A stretch of DNA of 64,000 nucleotides from JBDRNO01 sp043811005 (GTDB lineage: Bacteria; Bacteroidota; Bacteroidia; NORP154). A program made the translations under genes and the position numbers. The notes beneath the pieces were generated by a model. It saw nothing but the letters and a program-made list of their open reading frames with translations. It did not search any database and was not told the origin of the DNA. Location of the stretch: contig JBDRNO010000260.1 in the NCBI GenBank assembly GCA_043811005.1, forward strand, positions 36,386-100,385. The letters run 5' to 3'. The number at the start of each line of letters is the position of its first letter. Position 1 is the first letter of the stretch. Shown here in pieces: positions 42,710 through 51,640 of the stretch.

Positions 42710-45700
42710 ATGCGAAAATTTATTATTTTCTTTCTTTTATTTTTCAGCTTACATATTGTTACCGACTTTGCCGGGATGCATTTGTTTGCGCAATTTTACA
42801 ATGGCTCTCATCAGGAATTTGGAAAAAGCAGGGTTCAGTACAGGGAATTTTTATGGTTTATTTATAAATATAATAAGTATGATATTTATTTTTATACTGG
42901 GGGAAAAGATATTGCAATATATACAGCAAAATCTGCAGATATGATAATTGAGGAAATAGAAGATTTCTTTGATTTCGGGTTGGAGGATAAGATACAGTTT
43001 GTCATCTATAATAAACTTTCAGACTTAAAACAGAGTAATATTGGTTTTGCTACTGAAGAGCAGTACAATGTAGGTGGAGTAACGCATATAGTGGGATCGA
43101 AAATATTTCTGTATTTTGAAGGAGACCATCAAAAGCTTAAACAACAGATCAGGGCAGGGATTACCGAAGTGCTTATAAGCCAGATGATGTATGGTGGTAA
43201 CTGGAAAGATATGGTTAAAAACTCCACACTTTTGTCTTTGCCTGATTGGTATTTACAAGGACTTATCTCTTATGTTTCAATCGCATGGAATGTTGAGATA
43301 GAAAATCGTGTGAGAGACGGAATCCTTTCCGGAAGATATAAGAATTTTAACCGTTTAACCGGTGATGATGCTGTTTATGCAGGACATTCTATATGGAATT
43401 TCATAGTTGAGAGATACGGAAAATCATTAATCCCCAGTATATTATACATGACAAAAACCAGCAGGAATATAGAAAGTGGGTTTCTGTTTGTTTTGGGTTC
43501 TTCTCTTAAAAACTTAACAAATGATTGGCTTGATTATTACTATAACAAATTTTATGTTTCTGATAAATTCAGAGAGTTTCCTGATAAAAACTCATTGCTT
43601 ATAAAACCTAAAGCCAATAGGGTTTACAGCCAGTTAACTGTAAACTCTGATGGCAGGTATGCTGCTTATGTTACAAATAAAACAGGGAAGTATAGAGTAT
43701 GGCTATTCGATCTTAATACCGGGAAAAAACATCGCATATTATCAGGAGGTGTTAAGTTGGAACGATTGAATGATTATTCTTATCCAATGCTGGCATGGCA
43801 TCCTTCTGCTGATTTGTTGTCAATAATAACAGAGAAAAAAGACAGGATATTACTGACGTATTATACACTTCCATCAAAAAAAAAACATATCCGGCTATTT
43901 CGATCAGGCAGGGAAGTAAGAGAGTTACATCACTTCCAGAAGATTCTTGATTTTTCATATTCAAATGACGGGAAAAAATTTATCATTTCTGCTGTTCAGG
44001 AAGGACGTTCAGATATATTTGTTTATAATACTGCAACGAATATGTATGAGCAAATAACAAATGATATATACGATGATTTATATCCTATATTTATTCATGA
44101 TTCGAAAGAAATTGTTTTTAGCTCCAATAGAGTTAGTGATACAATAAGATATATCCATAAAGGATCCTTTGGGGAAGGTGGAGCAGGACACACACCACGC
44201 CCCCCTCTTGATAGAGTGGGAGAGCCCGCTCACAATTCACCCGCACAAACCATCCGCCAGCTGGCGGATGGGAGTATTAATATCAATACTAACAACGCAT
44301 TAAGTACCTCAACTGGAAAAGATTTGTTCATATATGATTACAAATACAAATCTGCCCTACCTGTCAACCTTTACCAAACCGAAGACATAAAAATTTCAGC
44401 ACAGACAAATATTTTACAAAAAATTACTAATACTCCTTTTATTGACGAAATTCATCCTGTAGAATATGACGATCTTCATCTAAGTTATCTTAGTATTAAA
44501 GATGGCATTATCAATCGTTACCTTGTAAGTTTCGACAGTGTTATCAGTCATATTGACACTATTGCCCATTACAGGGCCGTAACAACATCTTTCCCAATTA
44601 CGAATTACTCGAGAAACATTCTTGAACATGATATAAATACAAAATCGAAAAAATATTCAGAGATAATTTATTCTAATGGAAAGTATAGGATGTATGTGGA
44701 AAATATATTGCAGCAATCAGATATTAAAATATCTGAATCCGGTGAAAATAAAATACCCCCCAGTGATGAACCATTTCACCGGGAGGAAATGAATACTGCA
44801 ATTGAAGATAGTTTGATTATCCAAAGATTCTCCGAAGATAACACTACTGATTTATTTGAGCGGGAATCCGAATATACCGATATTACAGGTGAAGGGAAAA
44901 TTGACATAAATAACTATATTTTTGAAATTGAAAATTCCCCAGCACAATTAAGAAATAAAAAACCTGTTGAAAAAAGTAAAATTGCCGGTGAAATGGCTCG
45001 CGAAGAAGACGGGATTAGTTCAAAAATCAAGGAAACTGAGTTGATTCCAGTAGACACTACATCCACTGATAATTTTGAAATTTCAGATACATCTGATCTT
45101 TCCTCCGTTTCACAGGATAGAACATCTCAATTTTTCCCTGACATTTTCAAACAAGCAAAACAGTGGAATTATAACATAGCATTTTCAACAGATTATTTTG
45201 TGAGCCAGCTTGACAATAGTTATCTTAATGAAACATATCAGAAATTTTCCGGGGGTGGCGCTATCTTTACTAATCCGGGATTAAATTTATTGTTTAAGAT
45301 AGGCATCAGCGATTTGTTTGAAGACTACAAGATTGTAGGTGGTGTTCGTTTATCTGGCAATCTGAACAGCAATGAGTACTTTTTAAGCTTTGAGAACCTA
45401 AAAAAACGTCTTGATAAGCAGATCGTATTCCACAGGCAGGGTTTTCTTACTTTTCAAAGCAATGGAACAGGGATCCGCGTTCATACTCACGATATTAAAT
45501 ATGTATTGAAATGGCCATTTAATGAAATAATAAGCATTAAAGGAACCGGTAGTTTGAGAAACGACAGGTCTGTTTTTCTCTCAACCGACTATATGAGTTT
45601 ACAGGAACCCGATATTTATGATACCTGGGGTGGGTTGAAGGCGGAGCTCATTTTTGATAATACTATCAATAAAGGATTAAATCTTTATAATGGGTCTCGC

Positions 45701-46354
45701 TTTAAGATCTTTGGAGAGTGGTACAAACAGCTTGATGAGAAGGAGACAAATTTATATGTTTTAGGGATTGATTTTAGGAATTATTTAAAAATCCACAGGG
45801 ATATTATTTGGGCAAACCGATTTGCTGCAAGCACTTCGTTTGGGGAACAGAGATTGATCTATTATCTTGGTGGAGTGGATGGATGGCTTAAGCCTGCCTA
45901 TGATCAATCACTTCCTGTTGCAAATGAGCAGATTTATGCATACCAGACACTTGCAACCAATATGCGCGGCTTTTATCAGAATGTGAGAAATGGCAATAGT
46001 TTTGCATTGATCAATAGCGAACTTCGCTTGCCCGTTATTAAATACTTTTCAAACAAACCACTTAAATCCGATTTTTTGGAGAATTTTCAAATTGTTGGAT
46101 TTGCTGACATTGGAACTGCCTGGACCGGAAGAAACCCTTATTCGACAGACAACTCGTTCAATACTGATGTCATTGAAAAAGGTCCAATAACAATTATTTT
46201 AACTCATCAAAAAGAACCGATCGTTGCCGGTTATGGCTTTGGACTGAGAAGCCGGTTGTGGGGGTATTTTATAAGAGTGGATTGGGCGAGGGGAATTGAA
46301 GATGGCATTCTGTTACCTCGTATTTTTTACTGGTCTTTAAGTTTGGATTTTTAA
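42710..46354 (+). CDS. PD40/peptidase-MA-like outer-membrane protein (1214 aa)
   Basis: A large exported protein with four parts. There is a signal peptide (MRKFIIFFLLFFSLHIVTDF ... FAQ). Next is an N-terminal domain of about 300 residues like inactive MA-clan peptidases (LPDWYLQGLISYVSIAWN, VYAGHSIWNFIVERYG). A TolB-like PD40 beta propeller covers about 310-640 (VNSDGRYAAYVTN, RSDIFVYNTATNMYEQITND). A C-terminal region of about 400 residues looks like an Omp85-type barrel (FSGGGAIFTNPGLNLL ... FADIGTAWTGRNPYS). Such proteins are widespread in Bacteroidota and uncharacterised. The start is at 42710; the open frame upstream overlaps the divergent promoters and is rejected. A GC-rich repeat (44160-44275) is translated in frame as an extra loop in the propeller. 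Confidence 0.82.
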   Translation: MRKFIIFFLLFFSLHIVTDFAGMHLFAQFYNGSHQEFGKSRVQYREFLWFIYKYNKYDIYFYTGGKDIAIYTAKSADMIIEEIEDFFDFGLEDKIQFVIYNKLSDLKQSNIGFATEEQYNVGGVTHIVGSKIFLYFEGDHQKLKQQIRAGITEVLISQMMYGGNWKDMVKNSTLLSLPDWYLQGLISYVSIAWNVEIENRVRDGILSGRYKNFNRLTGDDAVYAGHSIWNFIVERYGKSLIPSILYMTKTSRNIESGFLFVLGSSLKNLTNDWLDYYYNKFYVSDKFREFPDKNSLLIKPKANRVYSQLTVNSDGRYAAYVTNKTGKYRVWLFDLNTGKKHRILSGGVKLERLNDYSYPMLAWHPSADLLSIITEKKDRILLTYYTLPSKKKHIRLFRSGREVRELHHFQKILDFSYSNDGKKFIISAVQEGRSDIFVYNTATNMYEQITNDIYDDLYPIFIHDSKEIVFSSNRVSDTIRYIHKGSFGEGGAGHTPRPPLDRVGEPAHNSPAQTIRQLADGSININTNNALSTSTGKDLFIYDYKYKSALPVNLYQTEDIKISAQTNILQKITNTPFIDEIHPVEYDDLHLSYLSIKDGIINRYLVSFDSVISHIDTIAHYRAVTTSFPITNYSRNILEHDINTKSKKYSEIIYSNGKYRMYVENILQQSDIKISESGENKIPPSDEPFHREEMNTAIEDSLIIQRFSEDNTTDLFERESEYTDITGEGKIDINNYIFEIENSPAQLRNKKPVEKSKIAGEMAREEDGISSKIKETELIPVDTTSTDNFEISDTSDLSSVSQDRTSQFFPDIFKQAKQWNYNIAFSTDYFVSQLDNSYLNETYQKFSGGGAIFTNPGLNLLFKIGISDLFEDYKIVGGVRLSGNLNSNEYFLSFENLKKRLDKQIVFHRQGFLTFQSNGTGIRVHTHDIKYVLKWPFNEIISIKGTGSLRNDRSVFLSTDYMSLQEPDIYDTWGGLKAELIFDNTINKGLNLYNGSRFKIFGEWYKQLDEKETNLYVLGIDFRNYLKIHRDIIWANRFAASTSFGEQRLIYYLGGVDGWLKPAYDQSLPVANEQIYAYQTLATNMRGFYQNVRNGNSFALINSELRLPVIKYFSNKPLKSDFLENFQIVGFADIGTAWTGRNPYSTDNSFNTDVIEKGPITIILTHQKEPIVAGYGFGLRSRLWGYFIRVDWARGIEDGILLPRIFYWSLSLDF
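44160..44275. repeat. Composite repeat with family B palindrome inside the PD40 gene
   Basis: CACGCCCCCCTCTTGATAGAGTGGGAGAGCC-like DNA is followed by CATCCGCCAGCTGGCGGATG (14-mer core 44254-44267). It is translated as RPPLDRVGEPAHNSPAQTIR and QLADGS within the propeller. It is the same 14-mer as at 4545, 14750 and 15289. Confidence 0.85.
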
Positions 46355-46409
46355 AGTAAAACCGATTAACAATTATAATTCACTAATTTTACCAATTCAC
46401 CAAATAATC

Positions 46410-46781
46410 ATGAGCATCGGAACATTAGTGTTATTAATAGCAATAGGTGTTATTGCAGGAATAGTAAGTGGTGTCGCAGGCGTAGGGGGAGGGATCATAG
46501 TCGTTCCTGTTCTTGTGTTTATATTTGGTTTTAGCCAGCATAATGCCCAAGGAACCAGTATCATGTTTATGCTTCCACCCATAGGCATTCTTGCCGCTTA
46601 TAATTATTATAAAGCCGGGTATGGTGACATTAAGTATGCCATACTTCTTTCAATTGCTTTTATAATTGGCGGATATTTAGGATCAAAGTTATCAATCAAT
46701 CTCGCTGAAGCGACAGTAAAAAAGATATTTGGTGTGATCTTGCTGGTTGTAGCATTAAAAATGATTTTTTTTAGTAAATGA
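46410..46781 (+). CDS. TauE/SafE (TSUP) family membrane protein, half-size
   Basis: A 123-aa membrane protein with about four helices and the TSUP signature GIVSGVAGVGGGIIVVPVLVF near the start, then QHNAQGTSIMFMLPP. Full-length TSUP anion exporters have about 250 residues with two such halves. Half-size versions are common in Bacteroidota and probably dimerise. The substrate is often thought to be a sulfur compound, which is not proven here. It starts 55 nt after the PD40 gene and is followed after 19 nt by the M20 gene, so it may share a transcript with both. Confidence 0.88.
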   Translation: MSIGTLVLLIAIGVIAGIVSGVAGVGGGIIVVPVLVFIFGFSQHNAQGTSIMFMLPPIGILAAYNYYKAGYGDIKYAILLSIAFIIGGYLGSKLSINLAEATVKKIFGVILLVVALKMIFFSK

Positions 46782-46800
46782 AGGACATAGCTTTACAAAT

Positions 46801-48129
46801 TTGTTAAAAAACTGCTATTTGAAGATACAGAAAGAAAAAATAAAGGCATTATCTGCAAAGTATCTTCCGGAGGTCATCTCGATAAGGAGGTATATCCATG
46901 CTAATCCGGAATTGTCATTTGAAGAATACAATACTTCAAAATTTGTAGCTTCCAAACTTCGGGAATATGGTGTTAAAACACTGCATACCGGGATAGCAAA
47001 AACTGGAATCGTAGCAGTTATTGAAGGCAAGGGGAATAGAAATGTAGCTGCTCCAACTGCTAAAAAAATTATTGCTTTACGATCCGAATTAGATGCCCTT
47101 CCTATAGTTGAGAAAAACGATATTGAGTACAAGTCAAAGAATTATGGTGTAATGCATGCCTGCGGGCATGATGCTAATATTGCTTCATTATTGGGAGTGG
47201 CTAAGATCTTATCAGAATTAAAACATGAATTTGAAGGGACTGTAAAGCTTATTTTTCAGCCGGGTGAGGAGAAGTTGCCCGGGGGGGCTTCTTTGATGAT
47301 AAAAGAAGGGGTGCTGAGGACACATAGTAGAGACACGATTTCTCACCCCGACAGTAACATGTCAGGGGATCGTGTATCTACAGTATTCGCACAGCATGTC
47401 CTGCCTTCGTTGGATGTTGGAAAAGCAGGTTTCAGATATGGCATGTATATGGCTTCTGATGATGAGCTATATATCACGGTAAAAGGCAAAGGCGGTCATG
47501 CAGCTATGCCTCAACAAACCATTAATCCCATTGAGATTGCTTCCCATATCATTATTGCATTAAAAGAAATAGTCCCTCCCTCCTATCGCAATATCTCGTC
47601 TGCAGGGAAACGGGAAATCAGTGATGAAGTCGTAACACAGGATATACCAACGGTGTTGTCCATTGGTAAGGTTATTGCTGAAGGGGCAACCAATGTAATC
47701 CCCGATGAAGTAAAGCTCGAAGGCACTTTCAGAACCATGAATGAAGAGTGGAGAGCCCAAGCTCACGAAAAGATGATAAAAACAGCAAAGGAAATTGCTG
47801 AAAAGATGGGCGGGAGCTGTGAGTTTAAGATAGTTAAAGGTTACCCTTTTTTGGTAAATGATGAAGAAACCACAAAAAGAGCCAGGAAGTATGCAGAAGA
47901 ATACTTAGGTTCAGAAAACGTAGTAGACATGGAATTAAGAATGACGGCAGATGATTTCGCTTATTTCTCCCAGCAGGTTCCCTCCTGTTATTACCGCATA
48001 GGAATAAGAAATGAAGCTAGAGGAATAACTTCCGGGGTTCATACCTCTACTTTTGATATAGATGAAAATGCCATTGAAACCGGCATGGGGCTGATGGCTT
48101 GGATCGCAGTAAATGAGCTGAAAGACTAA
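46801..48129 (+). CDS. M20-family amidohydrolase/peptidase with inserted repeat peptide
   Basis: A di-metal amidohydrolase of the IAA-amino acid/hippurate hydrolase type. Visible motifs are ALRSELDALPIVEKND, MHACGHDANIASLLG (metal-binding His and Asp, about 119), FQPGEEKLPGGASLMIKEG (catalytic Glu), GKGGHAAMPQQTINPIEIAS and MTADDFAYFSQQVP. The gene probably starts with TTG at 46801, since no in-frame ATG lies near the conserved start. Residues about 176-195 (THSRDTISHPDSNMSGDRV) interrupt the usual short link between GVLR and VFAQHVLP and are encoded by a palindromic repeat. Metal ligands and substrate residues are untouched, so activity is likely. Confidence 0.92.
   Translation: MLKNCYLKIQKEKIKALSAKYLPEVISIRRYIHANPELSFEEYNTSKFVASKLREYGVKTLHTGIAKTGIVAVIEGKGNRNVAAPTAKKIIALRSELDALPIVEKNDIEYKSKNYGVMHACGHDANIASLLGVAKILSELKHEFEGTVKLIFQPGEEKLPGGASLMIKEGVLRTHSRDTISHPDSNMSGDRVSTVFAQHVLPSLDVGKAGFRYGMYMASDDELYITVKGKGGHAAMPQQTINPIEIASHIIIALKEIVPPSYRNISSAGKREISDEVVTQDIPTVLSIGKVIAEGATNVIPDEVKLEGTFRTMNEEWRAQAHEKMIKTAKEIAEKMGGSCEFKIVKGYPFLVNDEETTKRARKYAEEYLGSENVVDMELRMTADDFAYFSQQVPSCYYRIGIRNEARGITSGVHTSTFDIDENAIETGMGLMAWIAVNELKD
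47325..47383. repeat. Palindromic repeat inside the M20 amidohydrolase gene
   Basis: TAGTAGAGACACGAT (47325-47339) is mirrored by ATCGTGTATCTACAG (47369-47383), and CACCCCGACA by TGTCAGGGG. It makes a long imperfect palindrome of the GTAGAGAC class, in frame with the host gene. Confidence 0.8.
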
Positions 48130-48218
48130 TATACGGACGCAGTTCAAAAAAATTTGTGATTTTTTAAAATCAGTGGCAATGTTTTATTTTTCCACTTTGG
48201 CTGAATAGTTACAATTTT

Positions 48219-48251
48219 TTTGTTGTTGATAGTATTTTTTTTATACATTTG
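48219..48251 (+). promoter_or_regulatory. Promoter of the small lipoprotein gene
   Basis: TTTG (48219-48222) and TACATTTG (48244-48251) are 21 nt apart, and a second TTG (48223-48225) gives 18 nt. Transcription should start near 48257, about 23 nt before the ATG at 48280. Confidence 0.65.
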
Positions 48252-48279
48252 TTCCCTAAATTATTTATTAATTACAACT

Positions 48280-48474
48280 ATGAAAAAAATTACTTTGTTA
48301 ATCGCAGGGATAGCTACCTTTCTGACAGTCAATTTAAGTTCCTGTACAAAGTGCTCAACTTGCACTTATAGCGGATACTATTCCGATACACACGAATGCT
48401 GTGGAAGGCGAGCCGTCCATGCGTCTTGTGTGCTTTCCTACGAAAGTAGCGGATACGTTTGCACGTCAAATTGA
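48280..48474 (+). CDS. Small Cys-rich lipoprotein
   Basis: A 64-aa protein starting MKKITLLIAGIATFLTVNLS with a lipobox LSSC at about residues 18-21, so it should be a lipid-anchored lipoprotein. The mature part has seven or more further cysteines (CTKCSTCTYSG, HECCGRRAVHASCV, YVCTSN), suggesting disulfides or a small metal site. I do not recognise the family. A longer frame opening at 48220 is rejected because it overlaps the promoter. The region 48475-48767 downstream has no ORF; TTCGGAATGAC-type units there belong to a dispersed repeat. Confidence 0.7.
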   Translation: MKKITLLIAGIATFLTVNLSSCTKCSTCTYSGYYSDTHECCGRRAVHASCVLSYESSGYVCTSN

Positions 48475-48767
48475 CGGGTAAGCCGGTCAAAGGAGCTAAA
48501 AAGAAAAATTCACTTAATTTAAGAGGCAGATTTCTCATTTCGTTCCTTTGTGCTTCACTACATTCGGAATGACAGCGTTTTAGGGTAATGAATAGTGGTT
48601 CTTCTCCGTACCAAAACTACATTCTATTCTTTTCAACGGATAAAATTCCATGCTCTGAACGCGATGGGTGAAAATTGAATGTACCCGGCAGGTCTTGTGA
48701 GAAAATTTCTGTTTAACAGTTATTAAAGCTGAGCTATTATTTTTTAATGCGATTGCCCTGGTTAGGA

Positions 48768-49111
48768 CTACTCACCATATTCTTTTTCCCATTTACGATA
48801 CTTTCTCGATCCAATTTGTTCCAGCACAATGAAAACCGGGCTGATCCAGTAGTTCCTCATTCCAAATCCACCGGATTCTCCGCTCATCCTTTCAGTTAAA
48901 AGAACGGTTTTTGAAGAAATTTGTTTTTTATTTCGTACGGATCTATAAAGCCTATTGAACCAACCAGTTTAACATGTGAATAATCAAGACCGCACCATAC
49001 GATCTCTGAAGAACTGAAAATGTCGCTTGCAGATTGTGAGAATAGGGGCTGATTAAAACTTAACAATGGGGATATTAAGCTTAGCAACAGATAAGTTTTT
49101 AAATTTTTCAT
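48768..49111 (-). pseudogene. Degraded secreted-protein gene
   Basis: A 71-aa frame from 49111 has a signal peptide (MKNLKTYLLLSLISPLLSF ... FSQ) and begins a domain (EIVWCGLDYSHVKLVGSIGF). It then stops at 48896 after a run of A/T-rich sequence. The next frame carries on (KTVLLTERMSGESGGFGMRN, PVFIVLEQIGSRKYRKW) to a stop at 48768. Together they look like one gene with a frameshift near 48900-48915, or two fused fragments. Its signal peptide is much like that of the gene at 50967-51614 (MKNLKIYLLLGLS). Confidence 0.5.
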
Positions 49112-49141
49112 GATTTTTGGGTTTACAAATTTGTGGTTTCA

Positions 49142-50764
49142 TTATTCCTTCACAGCAACTTTAATCAAAACATCTTCTTTACTTTTCTTATATACCTCAA
49201 AAACAAATTCATTTGAAGATACTGAAAAAATTTTATTTGTTTCAAACTGATAAACCGGCATTCCTTTAACATTTTTTGTATCCAAAATTGAAGCTTTGCT
49301 AACTAGCCCTTCAGAATCATCTATTTTATATGCAGTAAGAAAGCCGCCAGCTCCATCGGTGTGCCCGGCTGGCACCTTGTTTAAAGACAAATTCATATTT
49401 TTCACATTATCTAAAAACAGCAAATAGTGATTATCTTCACTATAAATATATTGATAAGACATTCCTCCCTGACCTTTTTTCCCTGTTTGTCTTTTTGGTA
49501 ATTTTTTCATCCATGCTAATTCTCCATCAGCTTCAATTTTAGTTATAAGCATATCGTTATAATGATATGTGTAGTAAGTTCTGGATTTCCCATTTGAATA
49601 AGTTGTATGCGATATGATGTAATGCTGCTCACCTATTAATATTATACTCCCGTCTTTTTTTATTCGTAATTCTCTCAATTCCAACTCTTCAAATTCAGCT
49701 TTATCTTTAGCCTCTTTTTTTATATTTTCTTTCTGTACCTTCCCTTTCACATATTGATTTAAGATTTCTACAGGTATCTCATAGCTAGCCATGTCATATA
49801 TTTCACCTTCCTTTTCTACTTTGAATATAAACACCCCGTCTGCATCATCCAGATCTTTGCCATCACTATAAAATCCGGCAGAAACCATATAATTTTCAGG
49901 GCTTTCAAATAACCATATATTATTAATGAATTTATCGCCTACTTCAATTGGTGTTTTATCAATTTCACCTGAATTTGCTTCTATTCTCAATAATTCTATA
50001 TGATAATTAGCTTTACCATCTCTGCTTTTCTTTATATCTGTTGTATTATCGTCATATACAGTTGATAATATATAAGTATTCCCTTCCGAATCAATGGAAT
50101 AATCCAAATTATTCATCTTTTTTTCAGTATAGGGCATTTTAACTTCTTCACTCCAAACCGGTTCAATATTTTTATCAAAAACATTCATTCCGATCACATC
50201 ATAATTTTTAGAATCATCCCTGATCTTTGGTTTTTTTCTATATTGAATCAGTAATTTGGATTCATCATACGAAATCTGAAAATTAAATTTGTCAATTACA
50301 CCGAAACTCCAGTAAACATAAACAGATCCAATGGGTGAACCTGTTATTTTCCCATCTACTTTGATTATAAGTTTACCTTCTCCGATAAAGGTACCACTTT
50401 CAAAATCTATTTCTCTATAAAATAATTGTTCCTTTTCATTAGGCTTGTCCCACAGCGAATAGAAGAAGTAGTATCTGTCATTAAATTCGGTCACTTTTTC
50501 AACTTTAAAACCTTTTGGCATATCTTCATATACTTTCTCTTTAATGAAAATTAATTTTTCAGAATCAAATTTATGTATAATTGTACGTTTCCCGGTTATT
50601 TTAATACTTAAAATTTCACCTCCACGGTGAAAATAATGTTTCTCGCTCGCGTCTACCACTTTATATGGCTTACTGACCGAATAACTAAAATCTTTTGATA
50701 ATTGAGCAAAAACTAAAAATGGAATTAAAAATATGATCGTAGATAATATTGCATGTTTTTTCAT
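49142..50764 (-). CDS. Hypothetical secreted protein, beta-rich
   Basis: A 540-aa protein with a signal peptide (MKKHAILSTIIFLIPFLVFAQ). The body has repeating strand-turn elements and Asp/Gly loops (SEGNTYILSTVYDDN, KKDGSIILIGEQHYII, EADGELAWMKKLP), which suggests a beta propeller. A Lys/Glu-rich helix near residues 350-375 interrupts it. There is no sorting domain. I do not recognise the family by name; similar large secreted proteins are frequent in Bacteroidota. It may share a transcript with the gene at 50967-51614. Confidence 0.65.
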   Translation of the reverse strand: MKKHAILSTIIFLIPFLVFAQLSKDFSYSVSKPYKVVDASEKHYFHRGGEILSIKITGKRTIIHKFDSEKLIFIKEKVYEDMPKGFKVEKVTEFNDRYYFFYSLWDKPNEKEQLFYREIDFESGTFIGEGKLIIKVDGKITGSPIGSVYVYWSFGVIDKFNFQISYDESKLLIQYRKKPKIRDDSKNYDVIGMNVFDKNIEPVWSEEVKMPYTEKKMNNLDYSIDSEGNTYILSTVYDDNTTDIKKSRDGKANYHIELLRIEANSGEIDKTPIEVGDKFINNIWLFESPENYMVSAGFYSDGKDLDDADGVFIFKVEKEGEIYDMASYEIPVEILNQYVKGKVQKENIKKEAKDKAEFEELELRELRIKKDGSIILIGEQHYIISHTTYSNGKSRTYYTYHYNDMLITKIEADGELAWMKKLPKRQTGKKGQGGMSYQYIYSEDNHYLLFLDNVKNMNLSLNKVPAGHTDGAGGFLTAYKIDDSEGLVSKASILDTKNVKGMPVYQFETNKIFSVSSNEFVFEVYKKSKEDVLIKVAVKE

Positions 50765-50793
50765 GATTTTAAATTTTAAAAATTATTAATAAA

Positions 50794-50826
50794 GACCTCC
50801 GAGGTTTCAAAAACCTTGGAGGTTTA
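50794..50826. repeat. Dispersed hairpin GACCTCCGAGGTTT/AACCTTGGAGGTTT
   Basis: An inverted repeat with a short CAAA loop, of the ACCTCCGAGGT type that I recall as a very common intergenic repeat in Bacteroidota. It lies between two secreted-protein genes and could lower or end transcription between them. Confidence 0.7.
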
Positions 50827-50966
50827 AATTAACAATAAATTAAATAAGGAAACTTAACAATTTCGGTAAGCGACAACAAACACTTCATGAATTTATAAAG
50901 ACCATGCGAAGTATAAGGAAACAGAGACCAAATACTATACTGAGAAAACAATAATTACTTCTTATA

Positions 50967-51614
50967 CTATTTTTTTTCTTTCAATACCTCCTTATATAAA
51001 TAGCCCGCGAACATTTTAGCCCCTTTGGCGTATGATTCTGCTATCCTGGAACCCACATCGAAGTCGTAGCCCATGGACTGGCTTCCAATAACATTTTTGA
51101 TATAAAGTAATGCAATTACATTGTCAGGATTTCCGGTCTCAATAAATATAAAATCAAAATCACAATAAGCCGGCTTTTTTGCTATCCCGATATTCATCCC
51201 AGGCTCAATAAATGTGGTTTTAACAATAAGAGTGTATTTTGCTTCGGTTTTATTTTGTTCTACATATACCCCCGTCTTCGCTTTAAGTACTTTATTAAAC
51301 AAAGCTTCAAATTTCGGCTCATATCTTTGTTTTCTGGCACCGACCCAACCCTCAAACCACTTATCTCCTTTGCCTGGTTCCTTTTTGTTGTACTCTTCAA
51401 CTTTTTTGCTGGTATACTCCTCTTCTGTATCAAATGCACCCACACTAAAATCACTATAATCATATTCTATATTTATGGCTTTTTGTCCTTTCAGGAAGTT
51501 TATGTCTCCTGATTTCTTGATAACTTTTGATGGATTACCATAATACTGGGCATGGAGTGTTGTAGCTAAGATAAAGGATAAACCAAGCAGTAAATAAATT
51601 TTTAAATTTTTCAT
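50967..51614 (-). CDS. Hypothetical secreted protein
   Basis: A 215-aa protein with a signal peptide (MKNLKIYLLLGLSFILATTLHAQ). The mature domain has a conserved-looking pattern: INIEYDYSDFSVGAF, WVGARKQRYEPKFEALFNKVL, YTLIVKTTFIEPGMNIGI, DFDFIFIETGNPDNVIALL, SRIAESYAKGAKMFAGYL. This recalls periplasmic proteins that assemble on the inner face of the outer membrane, but no name can be given. It sits 27 nt downstream of the start of the biosynthetic-like region on the same strand and may be read from that transcript. Confidence 0.65.
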   Translation of the reverse strand: MKNLKIYLLLGLSFILATTLHAQYYGNPSKVIKKSGDINFLKGQKAINIEYDYSDFSVGAFDTEEEYTSKKVEEYNKKEPGKGDKWFEGWVGARKQRYEPKFEALFNKVLKAKTGVYVEQNKTEAKYTLIVKTTFIEPGMNIGIAKKPAYCDFDFIFIETGNPDNVIALLYIKNVIGSQSMGYDFDVGSRIAESYAKGAKMFAGYLYKEVLKEKK

Positions 51615-51640
51615 GATTAAAAAATTTTAAGAGTTAGTAA

